The notes below the pieces were generated by a model. The model did no database searches. It saw only the letters and a program-made list of their open reading frames with translations, and had not been told where the DNA came from. The translations under genes were made by a program, and so were the position numbers. A DNA stretch of 64,000 nt from the NCBI RefSeq assembly GCF_018224925.1, contig NZ_JAGTUF010000001.1, positions 310,001 to 374,000 on the forward strand, given 5' to 3'. Below, piece by piece: positions 52,923-62,804 of this stretch. Positions within the stretch are counted from its first letter, which is position 1. Every line of letters starts with the position of its first letter. The DNA comes from Magnetospirillum sulfuroxidans. GTDB lineage: Bacteria; Pseudomonadota; Alphaproteobacteria; Rhodospirillales; Magnetospirillaceae.

Positions 52923-53690
52923 ATGAGGGCGATCGCATTTGGAATGCTGGCGCTGCTGTTCTTGCTGGTCGGCGGCGATGCGCGGGCGGCGCAAGTGGTG
53001 CGCGTCGGCGGTTATGACTTCCCGCCATTCGTCGAAAGCGGCAAGGATTTTCCCGCCAGCCTGACCCTGCGACTGATCGAGTCCTTGAACCAGATGCAGG
53101 GGGATTATCGCTTCGAGTTCGTCCCGATCGCCGCCCGCCGACGCTATGGCGATCTGACCGAGGGACGTTTCGACGTCATCTTCTTCGAAAGTCCGCAATG
53201 GGAATGGCAGGCCCAAGGCTACGCGGTCGATTTCACCAAGGTGTTCCTGCGCGGCGGCGAGGTGTTCATCGCCCAAGCCGAGCCGGGGCGGGATGAAAGC
53301 TTTTTTCAGGATCTGTCCGGCAAGAAGCTGGTGGGGATTTTGGGCTATCATTACGGCTTCGCCGGTTATGACGCCGACCCCGAGCATCTGAGCAAGAGCT
53401 TTGACATCAAGCTGGTCAGTTCCCATCGTTCCAGTATCGATTTGGTGTTGACCGGGCGTCGCGATATCGCCGTCGTCACCGATGCCTATCTCAACGCCTA
53501 TCTGCACGACACCCCGCAGGCGCAGGGGCGGCTGCTGGTGTCACGGCATCTGGACCAAGTGTATGAACATCGGGTTCTGGTTCGCCGCGCCGGACCGATC
53601 AATGTCGCCACCATGGACGCCCTGATGGATGAATTGGCGGCCAGCGGCCGGCTGCGGGATATTTTCCGGGCTGCCCGTATCGGCAAATGA
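52923..53690 (+). CDS. Periplasmic solute-binding protein (SBP_bac_3 type)
   Basis: A protein of about 255 residues. After a signal peptide (LALLFLLVGGDARAAQ) come features of family 3 binding proteins: VVRVGGYDFPPFVES, GRFDVIFFESPQWEWQAQGYAVDFTKVF, LSGKKLVGILGYHYGF, and LVLTGRRDIAVVTDAYLNAYL. No transporter subunits are adjacent, so it may act as a sensor accessory for the nearby chemoreceptor or another system. The start at 52923 follows AAGGAG by six bases. Confidence 0.85.
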   Translation: MRAIAFGMLALLFLLVGGDARAAQVVRVGGYDFPPFVESGKDFPASLTLRLIESLNQMQGDYRFEFVPIAARRRYGDLTEGRFDVIFFESPQWEWQAQGYAVDFTKVFLRGGEVFIAQAEPGRDESFFQDLSGKKLVGILGYHYGFAGYDADPEHLSKSFDIKLVSSHRSSIDLVLTGRRDIAVVTDAYLNAYLHDTPQAQGRLLVSRHLDQVYEHRVLVRRAGPINVATMDALMDELAASGRLRDIFRAARIGK

Positions 53691-53777
53691 TGTGGAATTT
53701 CAAGAATTTGCAACTGGAAGTTTGGCGTATGGCCTGATAGGTGGAAGGCTCCTTTCCTGCCAGCGGTGTGGGGCCAC

Positions 53778-54068
53778 ATGGACTTCCAGATCAATCAAGA
53801 GGGTGGTGGCGTCGTCGCCGTGTTGTCCGGGCGGCTGACGTTTAAGGAAAATACCGCGTTCCGCACCTTGCTGGGCCGGCTGGGCCAAGCCAAGGGGGGG
53901 CTTGTGCTCGATCTTCGTCAATTGGAATTCATTGATTCGGCTGGCCTCGGCATGTTGCTGGTCATGCGCGATGGGCATGACGGGGCGATTGGCCTGCGCA
54001 CGGGGGACGGCTTGGTGGCGCGGTTGTTGGATCTGGCCCGCTTTTCCGATTTTTTTCGGATGGAGTGA
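53778..54068 (+). CDS. STAS-domain anti-anti-sigma-like protein
   Basis: A 96-residue stand-alone STAS domain: VVAVLSGRLTFKENTAFRTLLGRL and LVLDLRQLEFIDSAGLGMLLVMRDG, with the phosphorylatable Ser in FIDSAGLGML. Such proteins control partner-switching (anti-sigma) or act in chemotaxis-linked pathways. It lies between the binding-protein gene and a chemoreceptor gene. The internal ATG at 53778 is chosen over 53766 since the domain begins there. Confidence 0.85.
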   Translation: MDFQINQEGGGVVAVLSGRLTFKENTAFRTLLGRLGQAKGGLVLDLRQLEFIDSAGLGMLLVMRDGHDGAIGLRTGDGLVARLLDLARFSDFFRME

Positions 54069-54187
54069 GCCCGGACGTCGTTGTTCCGGCAAAGGCCCCG
54101 TAACGCACAAGTTTAACCGAAGCTTCAGACCTTGGTCACGGCGCTGTCACACCCCGCCCTTATAGTCGGTGTTCTCGAATCGACGAT

Positions 54188-56272
54188 ATGGAACAGGTCG
54201 TGAAAAAAGCAGTATCAGCCCTTGCCCTCGCTTTTCCCACTGGCTTTCCCGACCTGCGCCTTGCCGGTTTCGGCCAATCCATAGCCGGGGCTTGGCATAG
54301 CGGCGACCTTCCGATTCTCAGCAATCTGTCCATCCGTGTGCGCTTTGCCCTGTTGGTCGGCATGGCCTTGATCGGGGCGGCGGCGTTTGCCGGGGTGTTC
54401 CATGTGGTCGAAGGCCGCATCGATTCGCTGTTGGTGGCCCAGGACGGTTTTCGCCGCTTGAACGATCTGGCCGGCGACGTCCGGGCCAAGGCGGCGGCGC
54501 TGCAAAATCACGAAGAACACTTCTTGCGCGAACGCGACAAGGATTCGGCCCAGGGCTTCCGCGCCGATGTCGCCTTTATCGCCAGCAGCCTGGAAACCAT
54601 GGAAAAGCTGCCCAGCGCCGCCCCTCTCAGCCAACAAGTGGCGACCTTGCGGCAGGGTTTCGCCCAGGTGGGGCAACGTTTCGACGCGGTCGAGCGTCGC
54701 GCCGGCGTGCTGGGGCTGACCGCGTCCGCGGGGTTGCGCGGGCAATTGGCCGGTTCGGTCAAGGCGGTCGAGGACGAATTGAAAATGTGGCCCAATGCCG
54801 GGCCTTTATTGCCGACCATGTTGCAGATGCGTCAGGCTGAAAAGAATTTCATGCTGTACGAAAAAGACAGCTATATCGGCATGCACCGAAAATATTCGAA
54901 TCAGTTTGATTTTGAACTTGATGCTTCGGCATTGCCGAATTCCACCCGTGAGGATTTGCGCAAGCTGTTGGTCGCTTATGCCGAGGACATGAAGTCATTC
55001 GCCGGGGAAACCATGGCGTTGAACGCCGAAGTGGTCGCCTTGCGTCAGGACTTCCAGGCGTTGCGGCCGGTGCTGACCCAGGTTTTCGGTCATGCCCGCG
55101 ACGGCATGAATCAGGCCATCGGCCAGCAGGAAGCGGCGCGCCGGCAGATGTCCAACCTGATGGCGGTGTTCAATCTTGCCGCCTTGGCGGCCTTTTGTCT
55201 GGTGGCGCTGGTGCTGGCGCGTTCCATCACCCAACCGGTGCGGCTGATTGAAGATGCCATGGAACGTCTGGCCGGCGGCGACCACACGGTGCTGGTTCCC
55301 GGCATCGCCCGCCGTGACGAGATTGGCGACATGGCCAAGGCGGTGGCGGTGTTCAAGGACAATGCCATCGCCATGGTGCGCATGCAGCAAGAACAAGAAG
55401 CCATCCGTGCCGAGGCCGAGGCGGTCAATCATGCCCGCATGCTGGCCTTGGCCGATCATTTCGAACAAGCGGTCGGCTCGGTGGCCGAGGCCGTCAACAC
55501 CAACGCCCAGGCGATCAAGGAAACCGCGGCCCGCATGGTGCGGCGCGACCGAGCCGGCGACAGCCGCTCGCTCAGCGTCGCCGAGGCGGCGGAACGCTCG
55601 CGCAATACCGTCGCTGCCGTGGCCGAGGCCGCCGCCGAGCTGACCTCAAGCGTCGAGGAAATCGCCCATCATGTCACCGCCACCTCGGAAGTGGTGCGCT
55701 TGGCCGTCAATGAATTGGAACGGACCAATGCCCAGGTCACCGGTCTGTCGCAGGTCGCCAGCAATATCGACCGGGTGGTTAATTTGATCAGCGATATCGC
55801 CGGGCGCACCAACATGCTGGCGCTGAACGCCACCATCGAGGCGCAGCGGGCCGGCGAAGCCGGCAAGGGCTTTGCCGTGGTCGCCGACGAGGTTAAGCAC
55901 CTGGCGCAAAAAACCGCTGATTCAACCCGCGAGATCGCCGAGCAAATCAGCGCCATCCAGAACGCCACCGCCGATACCGCCGCCGCCATTGGCGATGTCG
56001 GCGACGCCATTCGCCGCATGGACGATATCGCCGCCAAGGTGGCCCAGGCGGTGGTGCGGCAATCCGAGGTGACCGACAAGATCAGCCGCTGCGTCGAGGA
56101 AGTCACCGCCGGAACCCAAGACGTCACCGGCGGCGTTGTCGGCGTCACCCAATCGGCGGCGCGCTATTGCGGCGGCGCCGTGCGGGTGATGTGGGCGGCT
56201 GACGATTTGGCCGGCCCCGCCGCCAATCTAAAACACGAGGTCGATGGCTTCTTGCGCACCATCCGGGCCTGA
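54188..56272 (+). CDS. Methyl-accepting chemotaxis protein with extended N-terminus
   Basis: A 694-residue chemoreceptor. The first membrane helix ([22 protein letters not shown]) starts only after about 50 residues, so the true start may be later or there is a cytoplasmic extension; a GTG at 54200 is another option. The periplasmic part is helical with an HBM-like motif ([17 protein letters not shown]). A second helix near 325 and HAMP ([18 protein letters not shown]) lead to a signalling domain with [19 protein letters not shown], where the usual Ala is Gln. The linker [18 protein letters not shown] is atypical. Confidence 0.9.
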   Translation: MEQVVKKAVSALALAFPTGFPDLRLAGFGQSIAGAWHSGDLPILSNLSIRVRFALLVGMALIGAAAFAGVFHVVEGRIDSLLVAQDGFRRLNDLAGDVRAKAAALQNHEEHFLRERDKDSAQGFRADVAFIASSLETMEKLPSAAPLSQQVATLRQGFAQVGQRFDAVERRAGVLGLTASAGLRGQLAGSVKAVEDELKMWPNAGPLLPTMLQMRQAEKNFMLYEKDSYIGMHRKYSNQFDFELDASALPNSTREDLRKLLVAYAEDMKSFAGETMALNAEVVALRQDFQALRPVLTQVFGHARDGMNQAIGQQEAARRQMSNLMAVFNLAALAAFCLVALVLARSITQPVRLIEDAMERLAGGDHTVLVPGIARRDEIGDMAKAVAVFKDNAIAMVRMQQEQEAIRAEAEAVNHARMLALADHFEQAVGSVAEAVNTNAQAIKETAARMVRRDRAGDSRSLSVAEAAERSRNTVAAVAEAAAELTSSVEEIAHHVTATSEVVRLAVNELERTNAQVTGLSQVASNIDRVVNLISDIAGRTNMLALNATIEAQRAGEAGKGFAVVADEVKHLAQKTADSTREIAEQISAIQNATADTAAAIGDVGDAIRRMDDIAAKVAQAVVRQSEVTDKISRCVEEVTAGTQDVTGGVVGVTQSAARYCGGAVRVMWAADDLAGPAANLKHEVDGFLRTIRA

Positions 56273-56464
56273 TCAGCTCAGCGCCACCAGGGCCAGCAAC
56301 AGGGCGATGGTCAGAAATTGCAGGCCGACCCGCATTTTCATCAGCGTGTGGGCGTGACGCTGGTACCACGGGCCGTTGCGGACGAAGCCCAGCAACCCGA
56401 CCAGCAGAACCGTCGCCACCAGCACCGGCAGCAGCAGCATGACCCAAGATGACAGCGTGCTCAT
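56273..56464 (-). CDS. HIG1-type twin-transmembrane protein
   Basis: A 63-residue membrane protein with two helices separated by GFVRNGPWYQRHAHTLMKMRVGLQF, the basic loop pattern of HIG1-domain proteins. Alphaproteobacterial homologues are small inner-membrane proteins related to mitochondrial respiratory complex factors. Its stop abuts the stop of the convergent chemoreceptor gene with no gap. Confidence 0.8.
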   Translation of the reverse strand: MSTLSSWVMLLLPVLVATVLLVGLLGFVRNGPWYQRHAHTLMKMRVGLQFLTIALLLALVALS

Positions 56465-56520
56465 GGTGTTGACATGGGAAGTGGTGGCGGCTTTGCCCAG
56501 GGGGGGGGCGTGTCGGGGGA

Positions 56521-57705
56521 TCAGACGCGCTTGCGGGCAAAAATCAGGATGGCAGCGCCGGTCAAGGCGGGCAGGGCCGACAAGGCATAGGTGCCGGTAT
56601 AACTGCCGATCACGTCATGCAGGGCGGCAAAAGCCGGCGGCCCGACCAGAACGCCGCCATAGGTGAAGAACAATGACGCGCCGGTGACCCGGGGAATTTG
56701 CGCCGGTTCGCTGGAATGGGCCAGTTCGGCCAGATAAACGCCATTCCAACCCAAGGCGGCGGCGCCGAACGGAATCAGGATGGCGAACACCAGGGGCGAT
56801 GGCCAGGTCGGGCTCAGCAGACCGGTCAGCACGGCCAGCAGACAGGTAATCACGCCCAAGGCGATCAGGGTCGCGGTGCCGCCGAAAAAGCGGTCGGCCA
56901 AGGAACCGATGCCGATGCGGCCGATGACCCCGGCCACTTGCAGGGCGGACAGCAATAACCCGGCATCGACCAACGACCAGGACAGATCGCTGACCAGCAT
57001 GGTGACGGCAAAGGCGGAAACCGACAATTGCACCGCCGCATAGGCGAATCCGGCCAGGGATAAGGCTCGCAATCGGGGCATGCGCCAGATGGCCGCCAAT
57101 CCGGCAAAGGGATTGCCGGTCATCCGCGCCTTGGGGTCGCGGTCGCAATCCCAGCGGCGGCGAACCGCGATCAGCACCAGAGCCAGCACCAAGCAGGTCA
57201 GGGCCACCGCCATTATGGCCGCTGGCCAGCCCCAGGCCTGGGTCAGGCGTGGGGTGATCAGTCCAGCCAGGGTGCCACCCAATGGGACGCCGGTTTGTTT
57301 GATGGAAAAAACCAGGTTGCGGCGTTCGGGGCTGGTGGTCTTGGCCAACAGGTGCGACGCCGCCGGATTGGTCATGCCATAGCCCAGGCCGGTGATCAGC
57401 GCCGCCAGCAAGGCCAGGGGCAGGGTGCCGATCATCATGGCCATTCCGCCGACAAACGCCAGCAGCAGCCCGATCTGGGTCGAACGGGTGGCGCCCAGAC
57501 GTCTGACCGCGTTGCCCCCCAATAACGAGGTCACCATGGCGCCGCCATAGGCCATGCTGATCCACCAGCCGATCATCGAGCCGGAAATCTGAAGGTCCTG
57601 AGCGATGGCCGGGGCGATGGCCGCCGGTGACAGCACAGCCAGCGACACCAGCGATTGAGCGGCGGTGGTGGCGACGAGAACAGGGATATAAGCGGGGATC
57701 GACAT
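56521..57705 (-). CDS. Major facilitator superfamily transporter
   Basis: A 394-residue transporter with about twelve helices. The loop 2-3 signature appears as GGNAVRRLGATRSTQIGLLLA near residue 66, and NLVFSIKQTGVPLGGTLAGL near 130 suggests a drug/metabolite exporter subgroup (YbfB- or CynX-like). The ATG at 57705 begins MSIPAYIPVLVATTAAQSL directly before helix 1, but its ribosome binding site is poor. The open frame continues to 57840 across the mobB promoter region. Substrate unknown. Confidence 0.85.
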   Translation of the reverse strand: MSIPAYIPVLVATTAAQSLVSLAVLSPAAIAPAIAQDLQISGSMIGWWISMAYGGAMVTSLLGGNAVRRLGATRSTQIGLLLAFVGGMAMMIGTLPLALLAALITGLGYGMTNPAASHLLAKTTSPERRNLVFSIKQTGVPLGGTLAGLITPRLTQAWGWPAAIMAVALTCLVLALVLIAVRRRWDCDRDPKARMTGNPFAGLAAIWRMPRLRALSLAGFAYAAVQLSVSAFAVTMLVSDLSWSLVDAGLLLSALQVAGVIGRIGIGSLADRFFGGTATLIALGVITCLLAVLTGLLSPTWPSPLVFAILIPFGAAALGWNGVYLAELAHSSEPAQIPRVTGASLFFTYGGVLVGPPAFAALHDVIGSYTGTYALSALPALTGAAILIFARKRV

Positions 57706-57794
57706 TCCTCTGTCATGCCGCTTTTTTCCGTCCACGGTCAATACTGCTGATGCGGGGCTGGCTTGTCCCCTGCCGCAGGCATTACAACGGGGGT

Positions 57795-58307
57795 ATGAAG
57801 GTCTTTGGCATCGCCGGCTGGAGCGGCAGCGGCAAGACAACGTTGATCAAGGCTTTGCTGCCCGTACTCTCGGCCCGTGGGTTGAGGGTGGGGACGGTCA
57901 AGCATACCCATCACGATCCCGTTTTCGGCACACAATCCGACGCATTGCTGGCCACGGCCGGCTTGGTCGAGACCATGATGGTCTCAACCGATCGCTTCAC
58001 CTTGGTCCATGAGCATCAGGGACAATCCGAACCACCCTTGCCATCCTTGCTTTCGGCCCTGGCCGGGATTGATCTGGTCTTGGTCGAAGGGTTCAAATTT
58101 TCCCGTCATCCCCGGCTGGAAATCTGGGATTCTGCTTTGCAGCATCCGTTGATGGCGGTCAGTGATCGTTCTGTTCGCGCCGTCGTCAGCGATGATTCGG
58201 GGGACGGATTGAGCGGGCTTGTAATTCCGCGCTTTCATCGCCATGAGATCATGCCAATCGCTGAATTCATTGTCAGCAATTGCATACCTCTAAGCGAATT
58301 AGAGTGA
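57795..58307 (+). CDS. mobB: Molybdopterin-guanine dinucleotide biosynthesis adaptor MobB
   Basis: A 170-residue P-loop protein: VFGIAGWSGSGKTTLIKALLPVL (Walker A at residues 7-15), VGTVKHTHHDPVF, and DLVLVEGFKFSRHPRLEIW. MobB binds GTP and assists MobA in making the MGD form of the molybdenum cofactor. MobA is not adjacent. Divergent from the MFS gene. Confidence 0.92.
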   Translation: MKVFGIAGWSGSGKTTLIKALLPVLSARGLRVGTVKHTHHDPVFGTQSDALLATAGLVETMMVSTDRFTLVHEHQGQSEPPLPSLLSALAGIDLVLVEGFKFSRHPRLEIWDSALQHPLMAVSDRSVRAVVSDDSGDGLSGLVIPRFHRHEIMPIAEFIVSNCIPLSELE

Positions 58308-58534
58308 TGATTTTATATAAAATGTGTTGGAGTAAAACTCGCAAGCTTCGGTTTTTTCATTGACGAAGATCTTGTGACGTATACTTTTGTCTGGGGTCTG
58401 ATAAATCTACGGTCCATCCTTTTTTGTCGTTCCCGCAGTTTTCTTGCAAGATATGGGAAAGGTGTCTTGCCGGTTGTAGTGGCGATTGGCTAAGATGACA
58501 CTTCAAGTCAGACCAACAACAAGGTAGACCTGGG
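58308..58534 (+). other. AT-rich intergenic region before the response regulator
   Basis: Two hundred and twenty-seven bases with no gene. It is notably AT-rich and contains TTGACG followed 14 bases later by TATACT near 58360, which is a short spacing for a promoter, and a T-run near 58425. It probably carries the response regulator promoter. Confidence 0.35.
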
Positions 58535-59161
58535 ATGAGAGTACTTCTTGCCGATGATCACGCACTTTTTCGTGAGGGGGTCAGGCTGGTACTGGAAAAT
58601 CTGGTTGATGGACCTCTGGAGGTAATCGAGGCCGGCGATTTCGTGCAGGCTGTGTCGGCGTTGCGCGCCGGCAGTGATTTCGATGTTGGTTTGATTGATC
58701 TGAATATGCCGGGCATGGATGGCTTCGATGGTATCGAGGCGGTGTGTCGGGCTGCTCCCAATATGCATCTGGTGGTGATCTCGGCGTCGGAATCGCCCAC
58801 CGATGTGCGCCGCGCCCTGGATGCCGGGGCGCAAGGCTATATCGCCAAGACTTCGTCCAGTTCATCCATGCTCGAAGCCATCCGTCAGGTTTTGTCGGGC
58901 GACACCTATCTCAGCCCCCGGCTTGAGGTGGCGACCGCCAGCGACGATGGCGGCAGCCGTGATCAGGCCCGCAATGTGCTGACGCCGCGTCAGCGCGACG
59001 TGCTGGCCATGCTGCGCCAAGGCAAAAGCAACAAGGAAATCGCCCGCGATCTGAATTTGGCGGAAATCACCGTCAAGTTGCATGTCACCGCCATTTTGCG
59101 GGCTCTGGGGGTGGAAAACCGGACCCAGGCGGCGATTTTAGCGGCCAAGATCGGCTATTGA
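58535..59161 (+). CDS. NarL/FixJ-type response regulator
   Basis: A 208-residue two-component regulator. Receiver: LLADDHALFREGVRLVLENL, phospho-acceptor Asp in VGLIDLNMPGMDG, Thr/Ser in VVISASESPTDVRRALDAGAQGYIAKTSS with the conserved Lys. Output: LTPRQRDVLAMLRQGKSNKEIARDLNLAEITVKLHVTAILRALG, a LuxR-type helix-turn-helix. The kinase is not adjacent, so the signal is unknown. It stands alone in front of a small lipoprotein gene. Confidence 0.93.
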   Translation: MRVLLADDHALFREGVRLVLENLVDGPLEVIEAGDFVQAVSALRAGSDFDVGLIDLNMPGMDGFDGIEAVCRAAPNMHLVVISASESPTDVRRALDAGAQGYIAKTSSSSSMLEAIRQVLSGDTYLSPRLEVATASDDGGSRDQARNVLTPRQRDVLAMLRQGKSNKEIARDLNLAEITVKLHVTAILRALGVENRTQAAILAAKIGY

Positions 59162-59234
59162 ACCCGATCTGACTTGCCAAGCGCCCGCGCTGGCGTTAGG
59201 CAAAGGTGGGTGCTGTTATCAAAAGGGGATTTCC

Positions 59235-59525
59235 ATGAGGCACGTCGTCTTTGCCGCCGCCGCCGCGCTTGCGCTCGCCGGGTGCTCTACGTCTCCGCGT
59301 CCTCTGGCTCCTGGGACCGCCGAAGGGCCGACCAGCTATGTCTGCTATTCCAGCATGACCTCGTCGCCGGAAGAAGTGCGCAGCATCGCCGAAAACCAAT
59401 GCCGCCGTTCCGGCTTTGGCGTTTCCGGTCTGTTGGGGCAAAGCTGGACGCCGCTGCGCTGCGGTTTCCTTACCCCCAGCGTTGCCGCTTTCCAATGCGG
59501 ATCATCGTACTGGTCCGGCTATTAA
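59235..59525 (+). CDS. Small lipoprotein
   Basis: A 96-residue protein with signal and lipobox LALAGCSTSP at residues 12-21. The mature part has four Cys (YVCYSSM, NQCRRSG, LRCGFLT, FQCGSSYW), probably forming disulfides. No family is recognised. It is followed by a terminator. Confidence 0.7.
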   Translation: MRHVVFAAAAALALAGCSTSPRPLAPGTAEGPTSYVCYSSMTSSPEEVRSIAENQCRRSGFGVSGLLGQSWTPLRCGFLTPSVAAFQCGSSYWSGY

Positions 59526-59560
59526 GCCGTTTTCGCCGTCAAACACGGCTGTTAAAAGTT

Positions 59561-59593
59561 CAAGGGCCGGGGAAATCCCGGCCCTTGTCGTTT
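59561..59593. terminator. Bidirectional terminator
   Basis: CAAGGGCCGGG (59561-59571) pairs perfectly with CCCGGCCCTTG (59577-59587) over a five-base loop, followed by TCGTTTT. It lies between the lipoprotein gene and the convergent ppk2 gene. Confidence 0.88.
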
Positions 59594-59596
59594 TGA

Positions 59597-60619
59597 TCAG
59601 GGCTTGCGCAGGTCCGGGTGCAGGGACGTGCCCAAGATGTGTTCGCTTTTTTGCACCACATGCGACCCCTTGCCGACGATCAGCGGATCGGGCTGATGGA
59701 CCACCGAGTGGTCCTTGCCGGGATAATCCAGCAAATTCAGGAAGTGCAGCATGCAATTCAGCCGCGCCCGCTTCTTGTCGTTGGACTTGATGATGGTCCA
59801 CGGCGCATCGGCGGTGTCGGTGTAAAAGAACATGGCCTCTTTGGCTTCGGTGTAGTCGCCCCACTTATCCAGCGACGCCACGTCGATGGGTGACAGCTTC
59901 CATTGCTTCAGCGGATCGTTGCCACGGGATTCGAAGCGGTTGCGCTGTTCTTCCTGGGTCACCGAGAACCAGTATTTGTAAAGTTGGATGCCGGAACGGA
60001 CCAGCATGCGTTCCAGTTCCGGGGTTTGGCGCATGAATTCCAGATATTCGGATGGATTGCAAAAGCCCATCACCCGCTCGACGCCGGCGCGGTTGTACCA
60101 GGAGCGGTCAAAGAAGACCATTTCCCCGGCGGTGGGCAGGTGCTGGATATAACGCTGGAAGAACCATTGGCCCCGTTCCAGTTCGCTGGGCTTTTCCAGG
60201 GCGACGATGCGGGCACCGCGCGGGTTCAAGTGCTCCATGAAGCGCTTGATGGTGCCGCCCTTGCCGGCGGCGTCGCGGCCTTCGAACAGCAAGACGAATT
60301 TCTGTCCGGTGTTGCGGCCCCACAATTGGACTTTCAGCAATTCGGCCTGCAACTGGGCTTTTTTCTTTTCGTATTCGTCCCGCCGCATTTTGGTCTTATA
60401 GGGATATTCGCCGGTCTCAAAGGCATGGCGAACCGCGTCCGGGTCGTGACGCATGGCGGCGAGCCGTTGGCGGGTGGCGGCGCCTTTCATGGCCGGAGAG
60501 GGCGCGGCGGTGATTTCATCATCCGCGCCCTTCGGCGCTTCGCTGGTCGCCGGTTTTGCATCGTCGCTGGAAGGCGATCCCGGATCGGCGGATGTGACGG
60601 GTTTCGCATCATCAGGCAT
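59597..60619 (-). CDS. Polyphosphate kinase 2
   Basis: A 340-residue PPK2. Walker A FEGRDAAGKGGTIKRFMEHLNPRGARIVAL, the GQWFFQRYIQHLPTAGEMVFFDRSWYNRAGVERVMGF core (landmarks WFFQRY, FFDRSWYNRAGVE) and KYWFSVTQEEQRNRF are typical of the polyP-driven nucleotide kinases. It makes NTP from NDP and polyphosphate, or the reverse. An N-terminal extension of about 45 residues is low complexity with repeated DDAKPxTS. The start at 60619 follows GGGGGAG by seven bases; the frame stays open to 60703. Confidence 0.92.
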   Translation of the reverse strand: MPDDAKPVTSADPGSPSSDDAKPATSEAPKGADDEITAAPSPAMKGAATRQRLAAMRHDPDAVRHAFETGEYPYKTKMRRDEYEKKKAQLQAELLKVQLWGRNTGQKFVLLFEGRDAAGKGGTIKRFMEHLNPRGARIVALEKPSELERGQWFFQRYIQHLPTAGEMVFFDRSWYNRAGVERVMGFCNPSEYLEFMRQTPELERMLVRSGIQLYKYWFSVTQEEQRNRFESRGNDPLKQWKLSPIDVASLDKWGDYTEAKEAMFFYTDTADAPWTIIKSNDKKRARLNCMLHFLNLLDYPGKDHSVVHQPDPLIVGKGSHVVQKSEHILGTSLHPDLRKP

Positions 60620-60692
60620 GAACAACTCCCCCTTTGCTTCTTGGTCTGTCAACCAACAAGCGTATGCTTTATGCACACGGCGGACAATTGCT

Positions 60693-61439
60693 TTATCGGA
60701 CACTGCCGGCCAGCAGATGAATGAGGATTGAAGCGGTCGCCGAGACGTTCAAAGACTGCACCCGACCCGAGCCGGGGATGGTGACGATGTCGTCGCAAGC
60801 GGCCAGGGTCGGGGCCGGAAGCCCGTCTTCTTCGTTGCCCAGAACAAGGGCCAAGGGCTTGTCGTGCGATGCGAAAATTTCCTGCATCGGCCGATGGGCG
60901 CCAAGCGCGGTGCCGACAACGTGATAATGCGGCTTCAGCCGGGGCAAGACTTTGGCCAAGGCTGGCGCTTGGTAGACGTCGATCCATTCCAGCCCGCCCT
61001 CGGCGACACGATAGGCGGCATCCGATGGCAGGGCCTGCTCGGGATGGTCGGAAAGGATAAGCTTGGTCAGGCCGAAAAAGGCCATGGTCCGGGCGATGGC
61101 GCCGAGGTTATGCGGGTTGCCGATACCGTCCAAGATCACCAGCGGTTCCCGCGCCTTGGCCCAGTTGAAGCTTTTCACCGCTTCAAGCGGAGCCAAGGGT
61201 TGCGGCTGGCAGACGACGACGATACCGCCATTGAGGGGAGTGCCGGCGACTTTGGCCAATTCCTCGGTCGATACGTGCCGGAATGGCTTGCGCGCCGCCG
61301 CCATCTGCTTGCACAGGGGTTGCGCTTCGGCTTTCATGCGGTCGTCGAAGAACAGCCGCTCGGCCCGCTGCGGATTCCGCTCGAACAGGGCGGAGACGGC
61401 GGGCAGGCCGCCAATGCGGGAAAGTTTCGGCTGAGACAT
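60693..61439 (-). CDS. SpoU-family 2'-O-methyltransferase (TrmH/RlmB type)
   Basis: A 248-residue RNA methyltransferase. An N-terminal L30e-like substrate-binding domain ([24 protein letters not shown]) is followed by the SPOUT domain: [55 protein letters not shown] and [21 protein letters not shown]. Whether tRNA or 23S rRNA is the target cannot be told. It is divergent from the RluE-type gene at 61475. Confidence 0.9.
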   Translation of the reverse strand: MSQPKLSRIGGLPAVSALFERNPQRAERLFFDDRMKAEAQPLCKQMAAARKPFRHVSTEELAKVAGTPLNGGIVVVCQPQPLAPLEAVKSFNWAKAREPLVILDGIGNPHNLGAIARTMAFFGLTKLILSDHPEQALPSDAAYRVAEGGLEWIDVYQAPALAKVLPRLKPHYHVVGTALGAHRPMQEIFASHDKPLALVLGNEEDGLPAPTLAACDDIVTIPGSGRVQSLNVSATASILIHLLAGSVR

Positions 61440-61474
61440 GGGGGCGGGATTTCCGTCAGAGTGAGTTTGGCAGC

Positions 61475-62056
61475 ATGAATTTGGAGAGTGTTGTGCCTCG
61501 GTTGATCTTGTTCAACAAGCCTTATGACGTGCTGACGCAATTTACCGATCGCGAAGCCGGCCGCGCCACCTTGGCCGATTACGTGCCGGTGCCGGGGGTT
61601 TATCCGGCCGGCCGGCTGGATCGCGATTCCGAAGGTTTGCTGGTGTTGACCGACGATGGCCCGCTGATCGCCCGCATCGCCCAACCACGCCATAAGCTGG
61701 CCAAGGTTTATTGGGCGCAGGTCGAGGGCATTCCCACTGACCAAGCCTTAGGCAATTTACGTCGTGGGGTGATTTTGAAGGATGGCCCAACCTTGCCGGC
61801 CGGGGCGGAGCAGATGGCCGAGCCCGATTGGCTGTGGCCGCGCGATCCGCCGATCCGCTGGCGCGCCGCCATTCCCACCGCGTGGCTGAAATTGACCCTG
61901 CAGGAGGGACGCAATCGCCAAGTGCGGCGGATGACCGCGGCGGTGGGCCTTCCCACTTTGCGGCTGATCCGCTGGGCGGTGGGCGATTGGAGCTTGGAGG
62001 GTTTGGCGCCGGGCCAATGGCGCGAAGCGGCGCCCGTTCTTGGGCGCCGCCGCTGA
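61475..62056 (+). CDS. Pseudouridine synthase, RluE type
   Basis: A 193-residue RsuA-family pseudouridine synthase. [13 protein letters not shown] at the start, the catalytic-Asp motif [17 protein letters not shown] near residue 47, and [31 protein letters not shown] near 140. It lacks the N-terminal S4 domain, as RluE does; RluE modifies U2457 of 23S rRNA in E. coli. The start at 61475 is family based. Confidence 0.9.
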   Translation: MNLESVVPRLILFNKPYDVLTQFTDREAGRATLADYVPVPGVYPAGRLDRDSEGLLVLTDDGPLIARIAQPRHKLAKVYWAQVEGIPTDQALGNLRRGVILKDGPTLPAGAEQMAEPDWLWPRDPPIRWRAAIPTAWLKLTLQEGRNRQVRRMTAAVGLPTLRLIRWAVGDWSLEGLAPGQWREAAPVLGRRR

Positions 62057-62074
62057 AAAAGCTGAAATATTGGC

Positions 62075-62689
62075 TCAGACCGCCAGTTTGACGATCTCGG
62101 CCTGGGCCAGGCTCAGGGCCTTGTCGCGGGCATCCGCCCCCATGGCCACGCCTTCGGCGCGGATCACCTGAACCTCGGTGATGCCGATGAAGCCAAGGAA
62201 GGCGCGCAAGAAAGCTTCTTGGTGATCCATCGCCGCTTCGTACGGGGTGCCGGCATACAGGCCGCCGCGGCTGGAGACGATGATCACCTTGCGGCCGCCG
62301 GCCAAGCCCTGCGGGCCGGTTTCGGTATAGCGGAAGGTGCGGCCCGGCTGGGCGATGCGGTCGATCCATGCCTTGAGTTGGGTGGGAACGCTGAAATTGT
62401 ACATGGGGGCGCCGATGACGATGATGTCGGCGGCCAGCACTTCTTCCACCAATTGGTTGGTTAAGGCCAGCTCGGCCTGTTGGCGCGGGCTGAGGTCGTC
62501 GACATTTTGAAATTTCACCACCTGCATCAGTTCGCCGCTCAGATGGTCGGGCGGCGACGCTGCCACGTCGCGATAGGTGACTTCGGCGCCGGGATGCGCG
62601 ACGCGCAGCTGGGCGACGACATCGGCGGTCAATTGACGCGACACCGAAGCGGTGCCAAGAGCGCTGGAATCCACATGCAACAATTTCAT
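62075..62689 (-). CDS. azoR: FMN-dependent NADH-azoreductase
   Basis: A 204-residue flavodoxin-fold quinone/azo reductase. It begins MKLLHVDSSALGTASVSRQL, the phosphate-binding loop for FMN; IIVIGAPMYNFSVPTQLKAWIDRIAQPGRTF near 95 and IIVSSRGGLYAG near 140 complete the site. It uses NADH to reduce quinones and azo compounds two electrons at a time. Divergent from a LysR gene, the common regulator-target arrangement. Confidence 0.93.
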   Translation of the reverse strand: MKLLHVDSSALGTASVSRQLTADVVAQLRVAHPGAEVTYRDVAASPPDHLSGELMQVVKFQNVDDLSPRQQAELALTNQLVEEVLAADIIVIGAPMYNFSVPTQLKAWIDRIAQPGRTFRYTETGPQGLAGGRKVIIVSSRGGLYAGTPYEAAMDHQEAFLRAFLGFIGITEVQVIRAEGVAMGADARDKALSLAQAEIVKLAV

Positions 62690-62804
62690 TTTGGGCCTCG
62701 TCAGCAGAGATGATTGTCTGAGGAAAGCCTATCTCCGCGACGACATTGCCAATAGAGGCCAATTCCGGCACGCTGTGTCCCATGAATGGAACGATGGTAC
62801 CGCG

